A DNA stretch of 64,000 nt, taken from assembly GCA_037447655.1 (NCBI GenBank), contig JBBHKE010003519.1:329362-393361 (forward strand). The letters run 5' to 3'. Position 1 is the stretch's first letter, and every line of letters starts with the position of its first letter. The notes below the pieces were generated by a model. It saw only the letters and a program-made list of their open reading frames with translations. It did no database searches and was not told the DNA's origin. The position numbers and the translations under genes are program-made. Shown in pieces: positions 11,937 through 24,353 of the stretch. This DNA comes from Zygnema cylindricum. Taxonomy: Eukaryota; Streptophyta; Zygnematophyceae; Zygnematales; Zygnemataceae.

Positions 11937-13796
11937 GGTGTGTATGGACGGTCTTGCGTTTTTGACTTGAAAATAGTCGCAGCAGTTTTAAAATACGACA
12001 GAGAAAATTTTGCAACAAAGGAGTTTCTGGAAACAATCAAAGCTCGGTTGTTTTGTAATTCAAAAGCGTTATAAAGAAGACCAAAAAAAGAGGGTGAAGT
12101 TTTGGACTTGAATTAGTAGTCGAAGTTTTTGCAGTACATCTGGTCGGTTTGGTGTATGAGAAGTTTTTTTTTTTGTTGGACTTTAGGGTTCAGTGTATGA
12201 TAGAGTTTTTTTTCTGGAATCAAGTTTTTTTTCCTCGAATGTGTCCAAGTCTGGAGGGTTTTAGTGTATGAAAGGTTTTTACTTGTAGAATATGGCGGGA
12301 GAGTTGCTCTGGCAGAAGTTGAGCTGGCTGATTGTTAATAAATGTACTTTTAAATGTACTTTTTTGGTAACTATTTCAAGTTTTGTTAGTTCGTTGTGTT
12401 GAGATCGTTCCATACTCTTTTGTTTGTATGTTTTGTCAGTTCGGTTGAAATAGTCCTGAACTCTGTCAATGATTTTTTGGATGCTGGATTGAAAGTTTTC
12501 TTTTCCAATAATAATGATTTCTGTTTAGTGTTGCAGTTTTTTTATAATCTTGCAAATAAACCCGCCGATTGATATGTCCGGTGACCTCCAGTGGATACCC
12601 GAACTCGTCCATATTTGTATTCCGTAATTGCCAAGTGCAATGGATTGTTTGGGTGCTGAGTGTCTTTCCAACTATAATAAAAAGATACATACGAATTGGT
12701 TCCGCCAAGTAATACGATCAGTGGGATGAGTGGACGTCCAAACGGTTGGAAATTTTAATTGATGATTTTTAATAGTGGATATTGGTTTTGTTACAAGACA
12801 ATTTAAACAGGAAAAGAAGTACATCTGCTTTTGTAGTTGGAACACCAGAAAACAAATACGAACATTGCACTTCAAAGTCAAGAAAAAAGGAAGTAACGGC
12901 AAGTTACAATGAAAAAGATGGAAAAAGGTGTAGGAAGATGCACATCTTATTTCCTTTTTTCGGTTAGTTTCTATAGGTTGGCAAGTTGTGTTGTAACGTC
13001 TGCAGTACTTGATAGTCAAACAACAACGGCATAAAGAATTAAAAACCGAAGAAAGGTTATATCTGGGTAACACACGGTTCTCGTGTGTATAGGACTTAAA
13101 AATGAAAGGCTTTGATGTCATATTTTTTTCAGAATTAAGCTGTGTAACAATCTAAAAGAAAAATGAAATGGCCCAAATCTTATGTTATGACTGAAAAGCC
13201 ATCCTCATCAAATAGATTATTCAAGGAAAACCGTTATTGCGTAATCGATTTGCCTACACATAAATCCACTTTTAAGCACGGAAAGCAAAGTTTTACATAA
13301 AGCAATTTTTTACATAAAAATGTGGATTACACAATCATAACAATGATGGTGATTACAGTTCCCAATGTACTGAACACTTTCAAAGCCGAGATTTGTGAAA
13401 GGATTACTCACTTTACAGGTTGACAAATTAGTATAAAGAAAATGTGTAGGCAATTAGAAACACTAAACACCATAGTATACATCAATTCATGACATCTAAG
13501 AACATAACATTTCAGGAACTCCAAGAACATAGAATTTCAGGAACTCCGTGACCAATACTAAAGCAAAGATGTTGCGCACTTCCACTTTCTTCCAATGTTC
13601 GGAAATGCTCTATTTCCTTAATAGGAGCCTTACATATAGTCAAAACAAGTCACAAGGAGTATTCCTATCATCTTAAGCAAGGCAGAACCATCGAACCTAC
13701 TCCAGCTGCCCGGATGTATTCATACCAACTCCAAAATCTGCCCGGAATTTTTTCCAACTGCGCGAAAAAATTTCAAACATTCTAGATTTATAACTC
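11937..13796. other. Convergent intergenic region between HSD-like and COX10 genes
   Basis: This holds the 3' flanks of two converging genes. No domain-bearing reading frame was found; the longest minus-strand frame (12672-13121) has a biased, motif-free composition and looks spurious. T-rich runs at 12165-12240 are compatible with the HSD 3' UTR. A short near-repeat (AAGAACATA-ATTTCAGGAACTCC) occurs twice at about 13498-13548. Confidence 0.45.
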
Positions 13797-16700
13797 TCAG
13801 CGCGAACCATAGTCAGGCAAAGGAAGAAAAGGGAAAGGAGCAGCTGACATAAATGCAACAGGAGGTAATGAACGAGGTGCATTCAACTGCCCTCTCCAAT
13901 CAATTCCTCCATGATTCACCTTTATCCCTTCCTCCAACTCAGAAACCACCTCAGATTCTTTTCTCTCTTTCCTCTTTACGACACCAACTTCTTCGAGATG
14001 ACCTTCAACAAGACCTGACTGAATAGACAAGGAATGTTTTTGAACGTTCGATAGGGAAGAAGAATGAGGTAGCCGGTGGACAAGCATAGCAGTCATAAAA
14101 AGAGGTAAATATATAAGACTGTAACGGAATAAAGTTCTCGCAGATTGTGACGAAGGTTGACGGTAAAAAGTTATAGCACCAGCGGTCATTCCTGCTGTCA
14201 GTACCAAATTCTCATATGCAAAAGTAGTTGTTGTTGTCCCACCTGCGAAATAAAAGCGCATAAAAAACCATCCAGAAAAGGTTTTAGAAACCTAAAGTAA
14301 GCACGAAAAAGTATCCAGAAAAACTTTTAAAAACCTAAGAGTAGGGACAAAAAACTACCCTGAAAAAGTTCTAGAAACATAAAATAATCCAAAAATAGCC
14401 ATTAGGAAGGCCGGCATTTCTAGTACCTCTTCACTAATTAGAAAATCAACTGCAATTCAACAGCATCTACGTCACATTCCACTGAATTCACAAATACAAA
14501 AATTGCAGCTCGAGCCCAAAAAAAAAGTGGCTACCTACACCAAAAAAAAATCTTCAAATCGTTAATTAAAAGCTTCACACACTGCGCTCAGTCAACGAAA
14601 ATTTTCGGCATACATACTAACAAACAAACTAAAAATTAACTTTTATGTTTTTCACACTCATACGGCCCATCATTCTCTTTGTTTCCACTGCGAACATAAA
14701 ACTTGGAAATGAGTAATCTCCGAAAAAAACTAAAGCCTCAGAAAAAATAACTATTGGAACAAACTAAAAAAAAAAAAAATGCTTCTGCTTCATTGATTAC
14801 TGCCCATCTGTGCCTCCAGGAGACAGCCTTGGTGTGCTGTGACCATAAATTTCTAGGTTTTATTTTATTTTTTTATTTTTTTTGTAAGTGTTTTTTTCTT
14901 CATAAATGTTTAAATAAATGTTATTTTTTAGCCAAAATTAAGAATTTAAGAAAAGAAACTAAGATATGAGAAGGAATATGGAACATTCGATAAGAGTAGG
15001 AACTTACAATATGCAGCAAGGAAACCTAGAGGAGCCAAATAGAAACAATTTCGCAAAGCAGCAGCAGCCGTACGACGTCCTGTGGCATCATTTACTGACA
15101 ACATCTTGTATCTGCAAAAAAAAAAATATATATATATATATATAAAAAAAAAACATACCATTTTATAAAATTTTGATCCAATATAAAACACTCCAGTGCA
15201 ATGTCAAAGCTTTCATGCATTTAAATGCTACAGAAACATCAAATGTGATATACATCAAAGATGCTCCATATTGTATGAGGAGAGTGCATCGTATAATACT
15301 GTACATTACACGATATACTCTCCCATAATCACACAACCTACTTAGGATTTCGGCAGAAACAATCCACAAAATTTCAAATTTCCCTTTTAAATTCAGCACA
15401 CATATTTTTCCACTTTAGACTTCCCCCCTTTTATTTTCCCACTATTTCAGCTTGCAATTGGGCCTTTCCATTCACATCAAACAAAAAATAAACTGAAAAA
15501 CAAAAAATAAACTGAAAAACAAAAAAAAAACATACCCTCCTACAATATAATTAGTGTTGCACATCGTATCAACTTTATTACAATATCCCACAATATGATA
15601 TTTTTCCTCTTTTGTATTGGGGTCTCAAGTTCTATTTAGCAATATTGCGCGTGATATTCCTGTAAATACGATATCGATACAATGTCACAACACATTATTC
15701 GTTATTACAAATCTGGTATAATATGCGCAACTTTTCAGTACAACTAGCACTTGGCCCAGTTCGGCCCAGTTCGCGGTTCAAAATAGGTTTTCAAATTTGC
15801 AAAGCAAACCAAGCGGTTCAGGTGGCTGAACTGAACAGGTGAAACCCGCTAAACTGTTTGGTTTGAGCAATGAAACAAACACCCCCTGTTAACCCTGGCA
15901 GCAAAAACCCCCCACCCACTGTATGCCCCCTCCAGCTGCGTACTCCCCCTCCCCCCCCTTTTACCTGTGCCTGGACCTTCCCATACTATCGTACAACAGT
16001 TTAACCGGATTTCGGAGCAACAAATGAAACCAATCGGTTAGTTGGACCTTGAAAAAGGTGGACGACAACAATTTGGAGTGCCAAATCTACTCGTGTAGCA
16101 TGCGTATCTGACACGAGGGCAAGTAACAATGTGTCCTCAATTTCTTAGTGAGTCTGATTTGTAAAATCTTGCGAATATTCGACAAAAGTTTTGTACTTCG
16201 ACGTCCATTTGCAATCGAGCGGCTACATCTTGAAAAATTGAGGAGATTCATACTTTTTATTTTTGATTTGCAGCGGTTGTGTATCGGATATCACGCTCTA
16301 TACAAAAACCAGTAAAACATCGCATATCCAGACCCAAATTAATATCGAGTATTGATAAATATTCCTCTATGTACTTCACTATATATAATCTTTCCAACAA
16401 AGCCGGCCATAAAGTGGGGGATAAAAATCAACAGACTGGAATTATGAAAAAAAAAAAAAAAACATACCCTCCTGCAATATAATCCTTTCGACAAAGCCAG
16501 GCAAGGGCCATAAAGTGAGGGATTTGCCAGAGAAATAGGGCACTTGCAAGAACATATGCTCCCGAATCGAGCTGCCCAGAAGCTGCAGTCCATCTGAGAG
16601 GGAGAGGGGGAGGGAGAGGGAGAGGAAAGACAATCAGAAATTAAACTTAAACAATACACCTACACCCATAAACTGGCAAACACAAATAATAAAGGATTTC

Positions 16701-19150
16701 AATTGCAGAAGCCAGGATGCAACCTTCTAACATAATCAGGAGAACAAAATCAGGCCTATTTCCATGGACACACGCATATGTCTATACGTTTGTATGTATG
16801 TACGTATGTACATATATATACATATACTATATCGATACATATATGTCATGTTTCCTCTTAAAGACACAGGTTCTCCACATAACGTCCAAAAGCACGAAAA
16901 TCAAAAAGTGCCTGAAATTGAGAACTCTACTAAGACAAGTATATAGAAAGCATTAAAGAAACTGCAATTTACCCCATTAATGGCGGAAGTGCTCCAACAA
17001 GGGCTCCGACCCATGTATTAATGGGATGGAGCTGTTTAAGAGGAGTATATAAAAAGGCATAAAGACCAATATTTGCAGCACCTAATCCTGCGGTTAAATC
17101 ATTGGCCTGTATAAAAAAGACGACCAAGTTAGTTGCATTCAATAGTATTAATAAAGCATATTTCCTAACTGATAACTTTGAGTGTTTGTTGCCCTACACA
17201 ATAAGCACTAGCACAATATACAGTACCGAATATTGCTCAGCGATAGGCTTGTGTGAAAATTTATCAATCAAAGCACCATCAGATACCTTAATTATTTGCT
17301 TATTGTTGATATCTTAATGAGCTTGGGGCTGTCATGCAAATCAGTCCAGTAAAATACTTTCTCTCAGAAATACGTCGTTAAAAATGCTGAAAGTCCATTA
17401 CTGCAACAAAATCAAAATTGAACACGAATATACAAACTATGACAATAAACACAAAAAACAACCGAGGATATACTGAGGATATAAGGATAGTCCTCACCTT
17501 ATATGCCAATAGTGATATTCCGGCGGCTCCAATTGAAACTGCCCAAACAAGAGCATGATTCCTTGTCATACGTCCAGAAGGAAGGGGTCGGTTCATTGTT
17601 CTCTTCATGACAGAATCATTACTGGTTTCAAAAATCTGTGCTGCGACACATTTTCCAGTACACCTGTAAGATGAATACTTTATCAATGTAACTATAAGAT
17701 GAACACATTCAGATGAATACATTTTCCAGTCCACCTGTAAGATCCATACACTTCCCATATAGCTTGTAATGTGAATACATATTCACTATTAAAGCTGGAT
17801 GTTTAACAGCTACTCTCACAGCAATTGAATCAATGTCTGGCCCTCTCATAAAAACTCGCAAACACAAAACTTGCAAAAACATGAATGAACTTATGAACAA
17901 AAAAGTTCACACATAAAGTCGAGCAACAAATCACCTCAACCTAAAACAGACTTCTCCAGAAGGCAAGAGTTTTACTTTGTCATTATCAGCCAAACAAAAT
18001 TTCAGGCCAGTATTGCTAAAACTAGAATGGTCCAAGCCTCCAAAGCAAGAGAAATACAGCATTAAGAGAAATATGAGTAAGCGAAGAAAATAAGTGCAAG
18101 TGAACCTGATCAAGCATGCATGATTAGGGACTACGTCCTTCACATACATGTCAGAATACATAAATAACACAAAAAATGTGAGTAAGCGAGGAAAAATAGA
18201 GAAGCGAACCTGATTCAAAGAATTTGCAGAAGCGGCAGCCATCATAGTTCCAAGAGAAGTCCAAACCAACCCAGCTGTGTCAACATTTTCTGGACTTCCC
18301 ATGACATAGCCAGCAGAGGCAGTTGTAACAACCAAAAGGCTGTAACCAGCAAGCAAAAGACAAAAAAAAAGTCAAAATACAAGCAAACTAACATAGAGGG
18401 TAATCATACGCACGCTGTTACTGACGACACTGGCCAGTAATCAGCGAAATTGTACAGAAAAATATATGTTTTTTACAAAATCGTGCAGTTTTCTGGATGA
18501 TTACTGTAATTGCTATGCCAGTACCGCCAGTTAGAGCATACTTGTAATTCCCCTGTTAGTTGACTTTTGGCATGGAGTATGCAACGTCACGGGTCATTAT
18601 TTAGTGTAAATATAGTGAGTTAATAACAAATTCATATAGACAGCCTTTTTTTCAATCACCGCAATTGTTCCTCGTGACAAGTAACATGATAGCATCCAGA
18701 TCTTAATAACAACAGCCATTCACATCGATCATGAGCTAATATTCAGCTTTTGTAACTTTCTGTATCAAAAAAAAAAAGTCAATTCGTCTAAACTGGTGGA
18801 TGATAAACACACCTTAAACGTACTTTTGACAATTCAAAATAACACTGCAACCGAGCCCTGGCTGCTGAAACCATGGCTGAAAATGAGGGCTCGGATACTC
18901 CTGCAAGTTCAATTCTATTTTTAATTCCATTTCCTTCTCTAGCAATGTTGGCTGCTGTAGAAGTAAATCCGTAGGAAGGAACATGTCTCGATCCTTGTGT
19001 ATGTGAATATTCTCTTGGTAAGGAGTTCACAAATCCATCTTTCACAACTGAGGTTTTATCGGAAAAAATAGACCAGAGTCTAAATCTTCCCGAATGAAAG
19101 TTATCTGCAGCAAGACGGCAACCTCTTCTAGCCAAAACTATTCCTGCCAT
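13797..19150 (-). CDS. COX10: Protohaem IX farnesyltransferase, mitochondrial (COX10), 7 exons
   Basis: Inferred exons, in gene order: 19150-18813, 18339-18210, 17635-17498, 17106-16973, 16593-16468, 15111-15008, 14242-13797. All junctions are GT-AG, phases match, and the product is 471 residues. It is a UbiA-family prenyltransferase that converts haem B to haem O, the first step of haem A synthesis for cytochrome c oxidase, in the inner mitochondrial membrane. The first ~100 residues are Arg/Ser-rich, suiting a mitochondrial presequence. Conserved blocks follow: ELSKVRLS (106-113), VTTASAGYVMGSPEN, NQIFETSNDSVMKRTMNRPLPSG (first Asp-rich motif, D163), [44 protein letters not shown] and GGYKM (second motif). 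It converges with the HSD-like gene. The C-terminal tail (about 395-471) is poorly conserved. Introns carry repeats, including a probable MITE in intron 5. Confidence 0.93.
15551..15693. mobile_element. Probable hAT-like MITE in COX10 intron 5
   Basis: A block of about 140 bp with imperfect terminal inverted repeats: it starts near AGTGTTGCACATCGTATC and ends near GATACAATGTCACAACAC. Internal sequence is rich in ATCG/GATAT. Ends of the form GTGTTG...CAACAC with CGATA-rich interiors are common in non-autonomous hAT elements. The flanks (TATAATTA / ATTATTCG) give only a weak candidate target duplication. No coding capacity. Confidence 0.5.
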
Positions 19151-20117
19151 TCTTTACAAAATAAAGACTTTTTTAACCTTTTCAGACTTCCATTACACTT
19201 GCTGATTTTCTCGTTCTTTTCCTCCTTCGTCAAATGTGCACATGATGCGGAATGGAAGCTGAGAAACTAGAATGCCTCCTTCAACTAAGAATAATTCAAA
19301 CCTAAAAGTTTTGAAGGAAGCTACAGTACAGTACTGTAATACTGGGAAGTTGGATGTCTACTTGTCTAGACTTTTGGAAATCTGAATTCCATATTTCATG
19401 GGAGCGAATGAAAAGCGCAGGTTTCTGTGCGGAATAAGCATAACGTGTGAGTTTTCCATGTCAGCATTTAGTGCGCTACGGCAATCAAAGTATAAAACGC
19501 ACGATCTGTGGGAAACTATTTGCCTGCACTGCCCTCAATCGCGTCTAAACATTTTTGGGCAGATAAATGGCGCCAATATTTATGGGAGAGCGTTGGATTT
19601 TCTATGGGGGTGTCACTATTGGAAATGGAAAAGCGTGAAATGAAACAAATTACTTTTAAATGCCCGAAAAATGTTTAACACATAGCAATAACAGTATAAC
19701 ACGGTACATCTGTAATTGTACTGTACAGTACAGTAGTCTGCGGATTCCGCACGAAATTCTCGCATGTTTTGTTCACTGCTTGACGGCCACTCCGTACGAA
19801 AGAAAAACATGCGCTGGATAGATTTGGCAAGAATCAAACCTGCAGCGTTTATGAGATACCGTACACTATTAAATGTGTCAATCGCACACAATCACATCGG
19901 TGAACTGCTCCGACCTTCAATAAGAAGGCCACAATCGATTTTGATGCATATAGGGCTACATCCGTTGAGCTATTTTTGCCTCAGAAAACCTTTCTACTGC
20001 ATATTTCACTCGTCACAAGTTAAGCTACGTAAATGTATTCACGAATTTCACTTCAATTTGTTTAGAGGGGATTCAGGCATGTACCCTCGTTTCGTGGTTT
20101 TGTACAGTTTGTGCTAC
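19151..20117. other. Upstream region of COX10, no gene recognised
   Basis: This should hold the COX10 promoter (minus strand, so upstream is to the right). No coding region with domain support was found. A TACAGTACTGTA-type palindromic stretch occurs near 19322-19342 and related GTACTGTACAGTACAG runs near 19715-19737. Confidence 0.4.
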
Positions 20118-20680
20118 ACCGCCAATCGCTATTAGCGTACAGGTTTCTTTAGCGTGTAAGAATAATTACAGTGATTTACGCTAATTAGGAATTTGAAATT
20201 TTTCAAAAAAAACATACATTCTAATTGTTTACTAATGCTTATTTGGGTCTTTCAAAAAAATATATGCCGGTCTCAAACATGCTTGCACTAATATAGGTAC
20301 TTGTACAAAATCTGACAAACCGTACACAAATAGTACGTTCACACAGTCAAAACGTGGTTGTTGGACGAATATGTGCGAACGTGATATTTGACAGCCCCAT
20401 TTCATCCCCTTTTTAGAGCGCATATTCTCATGCGTCCGCGGTTACTAAAACTCATTAATTATAATTTTTCACTTAAAAAGGTACAATTTTGTACGGTCTA
20501 ACACTTCCCGTACATCACATTATTTAAATGGCAACGTACTTGCGTTTTTACGCCAATTGGAAAAAAAAACCATTAATGGCGTAAAGGAAAAAACGGAATA
20601 ATTTATGATATTTAAGAATTTGGAAAAAAAAAAGCAGGACCGAATTAGCGTTCAAAACGCTAATAGCGATTGGCGGTGGA
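20118..20680. mobile_element. Non-autonomous TIR DNA transposon (MITE-like), about 560 bp
   Basis: The left end ACCGCCAATCGCTATTAGCG is matched in inverted orientation by CGCTAATAGCGATTGGCGGT at the right end, a 20-bp perfect terminal inverted repeat. Sub-terminal sequence on both sides is also inverted in part (ACGCTAATTAGGAATTTG against the AATTTGG...GAATTAGCG region). The interior is AT-rich with no open frame of note. No clear target duplication was identified. Confidence 0.65.
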
Positions 20681-20690
20681 GTTTTGAAAA

Positions 20691-21119
20691 TGGTGTTGTG
20701 TATCGGCAATAAATTTATAGCGATAATACCGATACCGCTAGTTATCGGTTATCGAACGGTGATGGGTCCCGATATATCGCCCCCAGACCAACAACTATAG
20801 TACTTTATAATATACTGTATTATAATTTTCACTATATATAGCGTGGCATACCACGTGTAACAATCTGTTCCGTACTCTGTGTAACGTAATAACGACGGTT
20901 CAGTACGATGCATTAAACCGTACAATTGTAAAGTACGAACCATACATTTATCGCCGATGGTTATCGGTATCGCTGCTATCGCAATAAAAAACCGACCGAT
21001 ATTATCGGTTTTTTATCGGCGATATCACCGGAGTCGATGTATCGTGCCAATATATCGATTATCGAAAAGCCAAAAAAAAATATATCAATTATCGACAAAA
21101 CCATGTCGATACACAACAC
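20691..21119. mobile_element. Second TIR element, ATCG/GATA-rich, abutting the first
   Basis: The left end GTGTTGTGTATCGGCA and right end TGTCGATACACAACAC are inverted repeats with one mismatch. The interior contains many short inverted ATCGGT/ACCGAT motifs able to fold back on themselves (for example 20729-20760 and 20955-21060). It lies about 10 bp from the end of the preceding TIR element, so one may have inserted beside or into the other. No coding capacity. Confidence 0.6.
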
Positions 21120-21931
21120 TACTTAAAAACAAAAAATATATAAATATCAACAACGTTATTACCCCGTCATATTCATTTGTACTTAAATGTGCATGAAATT
21201 AATTTACATTTTTTTTTATATACATTTTTGTTCCAAATGAAGAGTGTGATTAGGAATGGCATTTATAGTATCATGCAATAATGACCCACAAATTTAATAT
21301 AAAAAACAAAGTAATTTACAACATACTACATAAACCCTAATTTTGGATGATGCTTTTCAAAACAATTTAACAAAACAACATGTTAACAAACCTAAAATGT
21401 AGTATGTCTTACGAGTGCCCCACCAAAATATAAGATTGCTATCTCATGTGGAAGAAATTAAGGTTAACTCTAAAAGGTTCATCATTCATGCTTTTTTTTT
21501 TGCGTTTTTTTTTTACTCTTTAATATTTTGTTGTTTTTTTTTGTTTATCGTACCATATCACACAAATATAATCAAACGTAATTCGTCGTCACCCCTTCAA
21601 AGTCCTGCCCCTACCAAGCATTAAGACCAAATTGCATTGTGTTATATATCTTATTCGTTTCAAAAAAAATCTCAAGCTATTCGTTAAAGTGCACAATCTT
21701 TTAGAGTCTTATCAGTATGATATAACAACACTTACCTAGGCTTTTATTCAATCACCGCACATGTTGAATCTGAAGGGCTTTGATGTTTGATATGGCTTTC
21801 GAGGTTGTTCAATTCATACCTATAATCAACCTATTAACGTTAAGGGGTCAATATATACGGATGTGCCTCCACCCGTTCTTACGAGGGACTCTACTTTTGT
21901 TTGCAAATAACCCAGTGGTGTCTACAATAAT
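21120..21931. other. AT-rich intergenic DNA left of the retrotransposon nest
   Basis: Nothing recognisable apart from A/T-rich low-complexity runs. The left border of element G lies at the right end of this stretch. Confidence 0.4.
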
Positions 21932-22930
21932 TTGATGAAAAAAAGAATTTTATATCATATCTTTTTTGGTCTATGGTTATTCTGTGGTTCTCATACTTGT
22001 AGTAGTCAATGAGAACTGGCAGGCAGCCATGGATGTCTCAAGCTTGCCACGGCTATCCCAGGCAGATAAGGAGACAGGCAGAAGACAAAGCCCCTGCAAA
22101 AGAATTCCTGCCGACACCAGGAATTGATCATATAAACTATAAAAGAAGTGTCATACGACGTAGCCGTTCGCTTTATCCAATAAGTCTTGATGGACATAGC
22201 CGTTCACATTATCCAATAGGTCTTGATGGAATGTTGCATACGTTTTATGTAATAAATAGTTAAATAATAACGCGACGAACATACGAAAAAAGAATGAACG
22301 TGAAACGTACAGTAGCGCACGAAATACTGTATCATACGAAACGACATTTAATTTCAACAGACGAAATCAAATGTCGTTCGCGATCGACGGCTCGCAGATG
22401 AGCCGAAATTCCAGAGTGAACATTTGGCGGTTTACAAGCCAATGTCGGCGGACGACACGTGGCTTGATATGGTTGGACAGCGGATATTACGAGGGGAGCA
22501 ACTACAGCTCAAGAACTAACACGCGTCAGCGTAGCGGCCATTCCGTACTATGACCGTTCAAGAAGTACAGCGCTACCTCTACCTTCTTGTACCTTACAGT
22601 CATTTGATTGGTTAGGGTCCACTAGTAGAACGTTATTAGAGGGAGCTTAGGACTATTGAAAAAATAAAAGTAGCCGCCACTCTCCCGGAGTGCTTCTGTA
22701 TTTATAGGCCATCTTTAGCCGGCCATAACTTAATGCTCGGGTGAGTAGTTTCATTGATTCTTTTTGTTGCGGACTCAGGAGAGTTTAGGATACACAAGGG
22801 TGTAATCGGTCTGAATTTTTGCGTGCCAGGGTGGCACTTATACATTGCCAAAGTCAAAAGTGCAAATATTATCTTAGAGGCTTCATATAAGCTGGACATT
22901 CTGTGGACCAATAGAGGTCACATGATTACA
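21932..22930 (+). repeat. Element G 5' LTR (degraded)
   Basis: Related along its length to the solo LTR K at 55486-56580. Shared blocks include TTTTATATC, the ACTTGTAGTAGTCAATGAGAA block, AGGCAGCCATGG, and the closing AATAGAGGTCACATGATTACA. Its start has decayed from TGTTGAAAA, so the left border is accurate only to a few bases. It ends directly at the primer-binding site at 22931. The A-box half of its antisense tRNA-like cassette is duplicated in tandem (about 36-bp unit, 22159-22230). Confidence 0.75.
22106..22192 (-). other. tRNA-like cassette in LTR G (degraded)
   Basis: Read on the minus strand there is an A-box-like TTATTGGATAAAGC (22183-22170) and a B-box-like TGATCAATTCC (22130-22120, 9 of 11 to consensus). 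It is antisense to the element. It is the weakest of the cassettes; alone it would not be convincing, but its position matches those in the other LTRs. Confidence 0.45.
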
Positions 22931-22943
22931 ATTTATGGGCCCA
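22931..22943 (+). promoter_or_regulatory. Primer-binding site of element G
   Basis: ATTTATGGGCCCA directly after the LTR end. It differs at two positions from the GGTTATGGGCCCA found in elements A and C, which is complementary to the initiator tRNA-Met anticodon arm. Confidence 0.6.
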
Positions 22944-23357
22944 CCATTAAAGGTGCCCATTTTCAATAGAACACGGTTCATATAGTGGGAAACCATGATG
23001 AGGGGTGCATTGTTTGAAAAACAGCTATGGGGCATTGTGAGCGATCGTGTGCGTCGACCAACTGGAAAATTGGGAGTTCCACCAGGGTTTGGAGGATCTC
23101 GATTCGCACGAGGATCTACGGAGGCAGAGTTGGTAAAAGATGTTGGAGAAAGCATCGTGTCAGACACAAGGAAGGAGAAGGGGAAGGAGAAACTCATACC
23201 AATGGCTACTAGACCGGTTCCGGTAGCAGATGTTCAAAAAACCGAAGCAAATGATCTTGAAATTTGGGATTTCAACAACACCGTGGCGACTCATTTTATT
23301 CTCAAGCGTCTTACTTAAGCAGTGGCTACACCTCATCTTCATGTGGACAGGTCACAC
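22931..23357 (+). pseudogene. Element G gag, N-terminal part
   Basis: Begins at a primer-binding-site-like ATTTATGGGCCCACC whose ATG is in frame with copia-type gag (MGPP-, then a VPIFN block). Stop codons interrupt it early (TAG at the WE position near 22985). The homology continues as LFEKQLWGIVSDRVRRP, a PPGFGGSRF block, and an FNNTVATHFILKRLT segment ending at a TAA. It breaks at CACAC (23353-23357), the target duplication of element B, and resumes at 48426. Confidence 0.8.
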
Positions 23358-24353
23358 TATTGAAATTAATAGATTTATAGAGTATTTTCTAGGTTTAAAA
23401 TGTTAGTATAAAAGAAAAAGAAAAAAGGACAGACAACCTGCCTACACCTCCTCTCTCTAGCCCCCATACTTGTTGTAGTCACTAAAGGATAGAGAGAGTG
23501 GTTGATCCATGGCTGCCTTAGTTCAACAGGCAGATACTTTTAAGGCTACTAAAAATATACCTGACGGACCCGAGATTTGATCCCGGTACCTGCGGTTCGT
23601 CTAGCTGGCCGATAGTGGTCAGCTTTATCCTACTAGACTAGGACCAATGCTAACTGCTATAGTATGTGATAGATATATATATATTTAGGAAGGAGAAAAA
23701 CCATTTAACTAAAACTGTGTACGGCGTACATGATACAGTTTTATGAATGTACCAATTCAAAACGAATACCACGCATTTTGTTTCGACAACGAAACAAATA
23801 TCGCGCAAGTATTTGTTACTTCAGATTGGCTCACGCATCATCGGCAACCTGAGAAATCTCCGGCGGGCGAAGTGACGCGCACCCTGAGCCACGTGGAGAG
23901 ATGACATTCGGTCATAGGAATTCCGTGGAATGTACGGACGAGTGAAAAGGAGACACGCGTCCGCTTAATAGTCCTGTCCTACATAGGCCGTATAAAAGGT
24001 ACACCGGCAGTAGTACTTTTTAGTACGATAAAGTAATCTGATTGGTCCGAACTTTAGTAGATAGAAGTTATTAGAGGAAATCAAGACTTAAAAATATTTG
24101 GTAGGCAGTCACCTCTCCCTTTGAGAGTTTGTACAAATTGGTATTTTTACTGCCTCATAACTTATCGCCTGGTTGGGCGTTTTCAGAGATTCTTTTTCCT
24201 ACGGACTCAAAGGAATCCAAGCTGCATAGGGGTGCATTCAGATTGTCAGCTTAATTGCCTGGCCAGCAGTGGCTGTGGGTTAAAAGTGGGCTAGTTAACA
24301 ACTATCTAGAGGCTTTCTGTATTCTATAGTCCAATGGAAGACACAGAATTCCA
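23358..24353 (+). repeat. Element B 5' LTR
   Basis: About 996 bp, homologous to 47340-48420. The first bases have decayed from TG to TA (TATTGAAATT). Blocks shared with the other LTRs: ACTTGTTGTAGTCACTAAAGG, CCATGGCTGCC, an antisense tRNA-like cassette, GACGTGG-type GC-box-like sequence, GAGAGTTTGTACAAATTGG, and the closing AATGGAAGACACAGAATTCCA. The last 20 bases contain an ATG that opens a frame into gag. Confidence 0.9.
23562..23648 (-). other. tRNA-like cassette in B 5' LTR
   Basis: Antisense to the element. On the minus strand, TAGTCTAGTAGG (23640-23629) fits the Pol III A-box consensus TRGYNNARYNGG at all 12 positions. GGATCAAATCT (23583-23573) fits the B box at 9 of 11. The latter lies in a potential T arm with stem CCGGG/CTCGG around a 7-base loop ATCAAAT. 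The acceptor stem is not convincing, so this is a tRNA relic and not a clear tRNA gene. Confidence 0.7.

Noticed and set aside
12672-13121. 149-codon minus-strand open frame in the HSD/COX10 intergenic region
   Set aside because: Cys/Phe/Lys-rich with no domain, no homologous pattern and no splice context I could support; likely chance.
16279-16482. Plus-strand open frame opposite COX10 intron 5 / exon 5
   Set aside because: Overlaps a conserved COX10 exon on the other strand and contains a poly-A-derived Lys run; a shadow.
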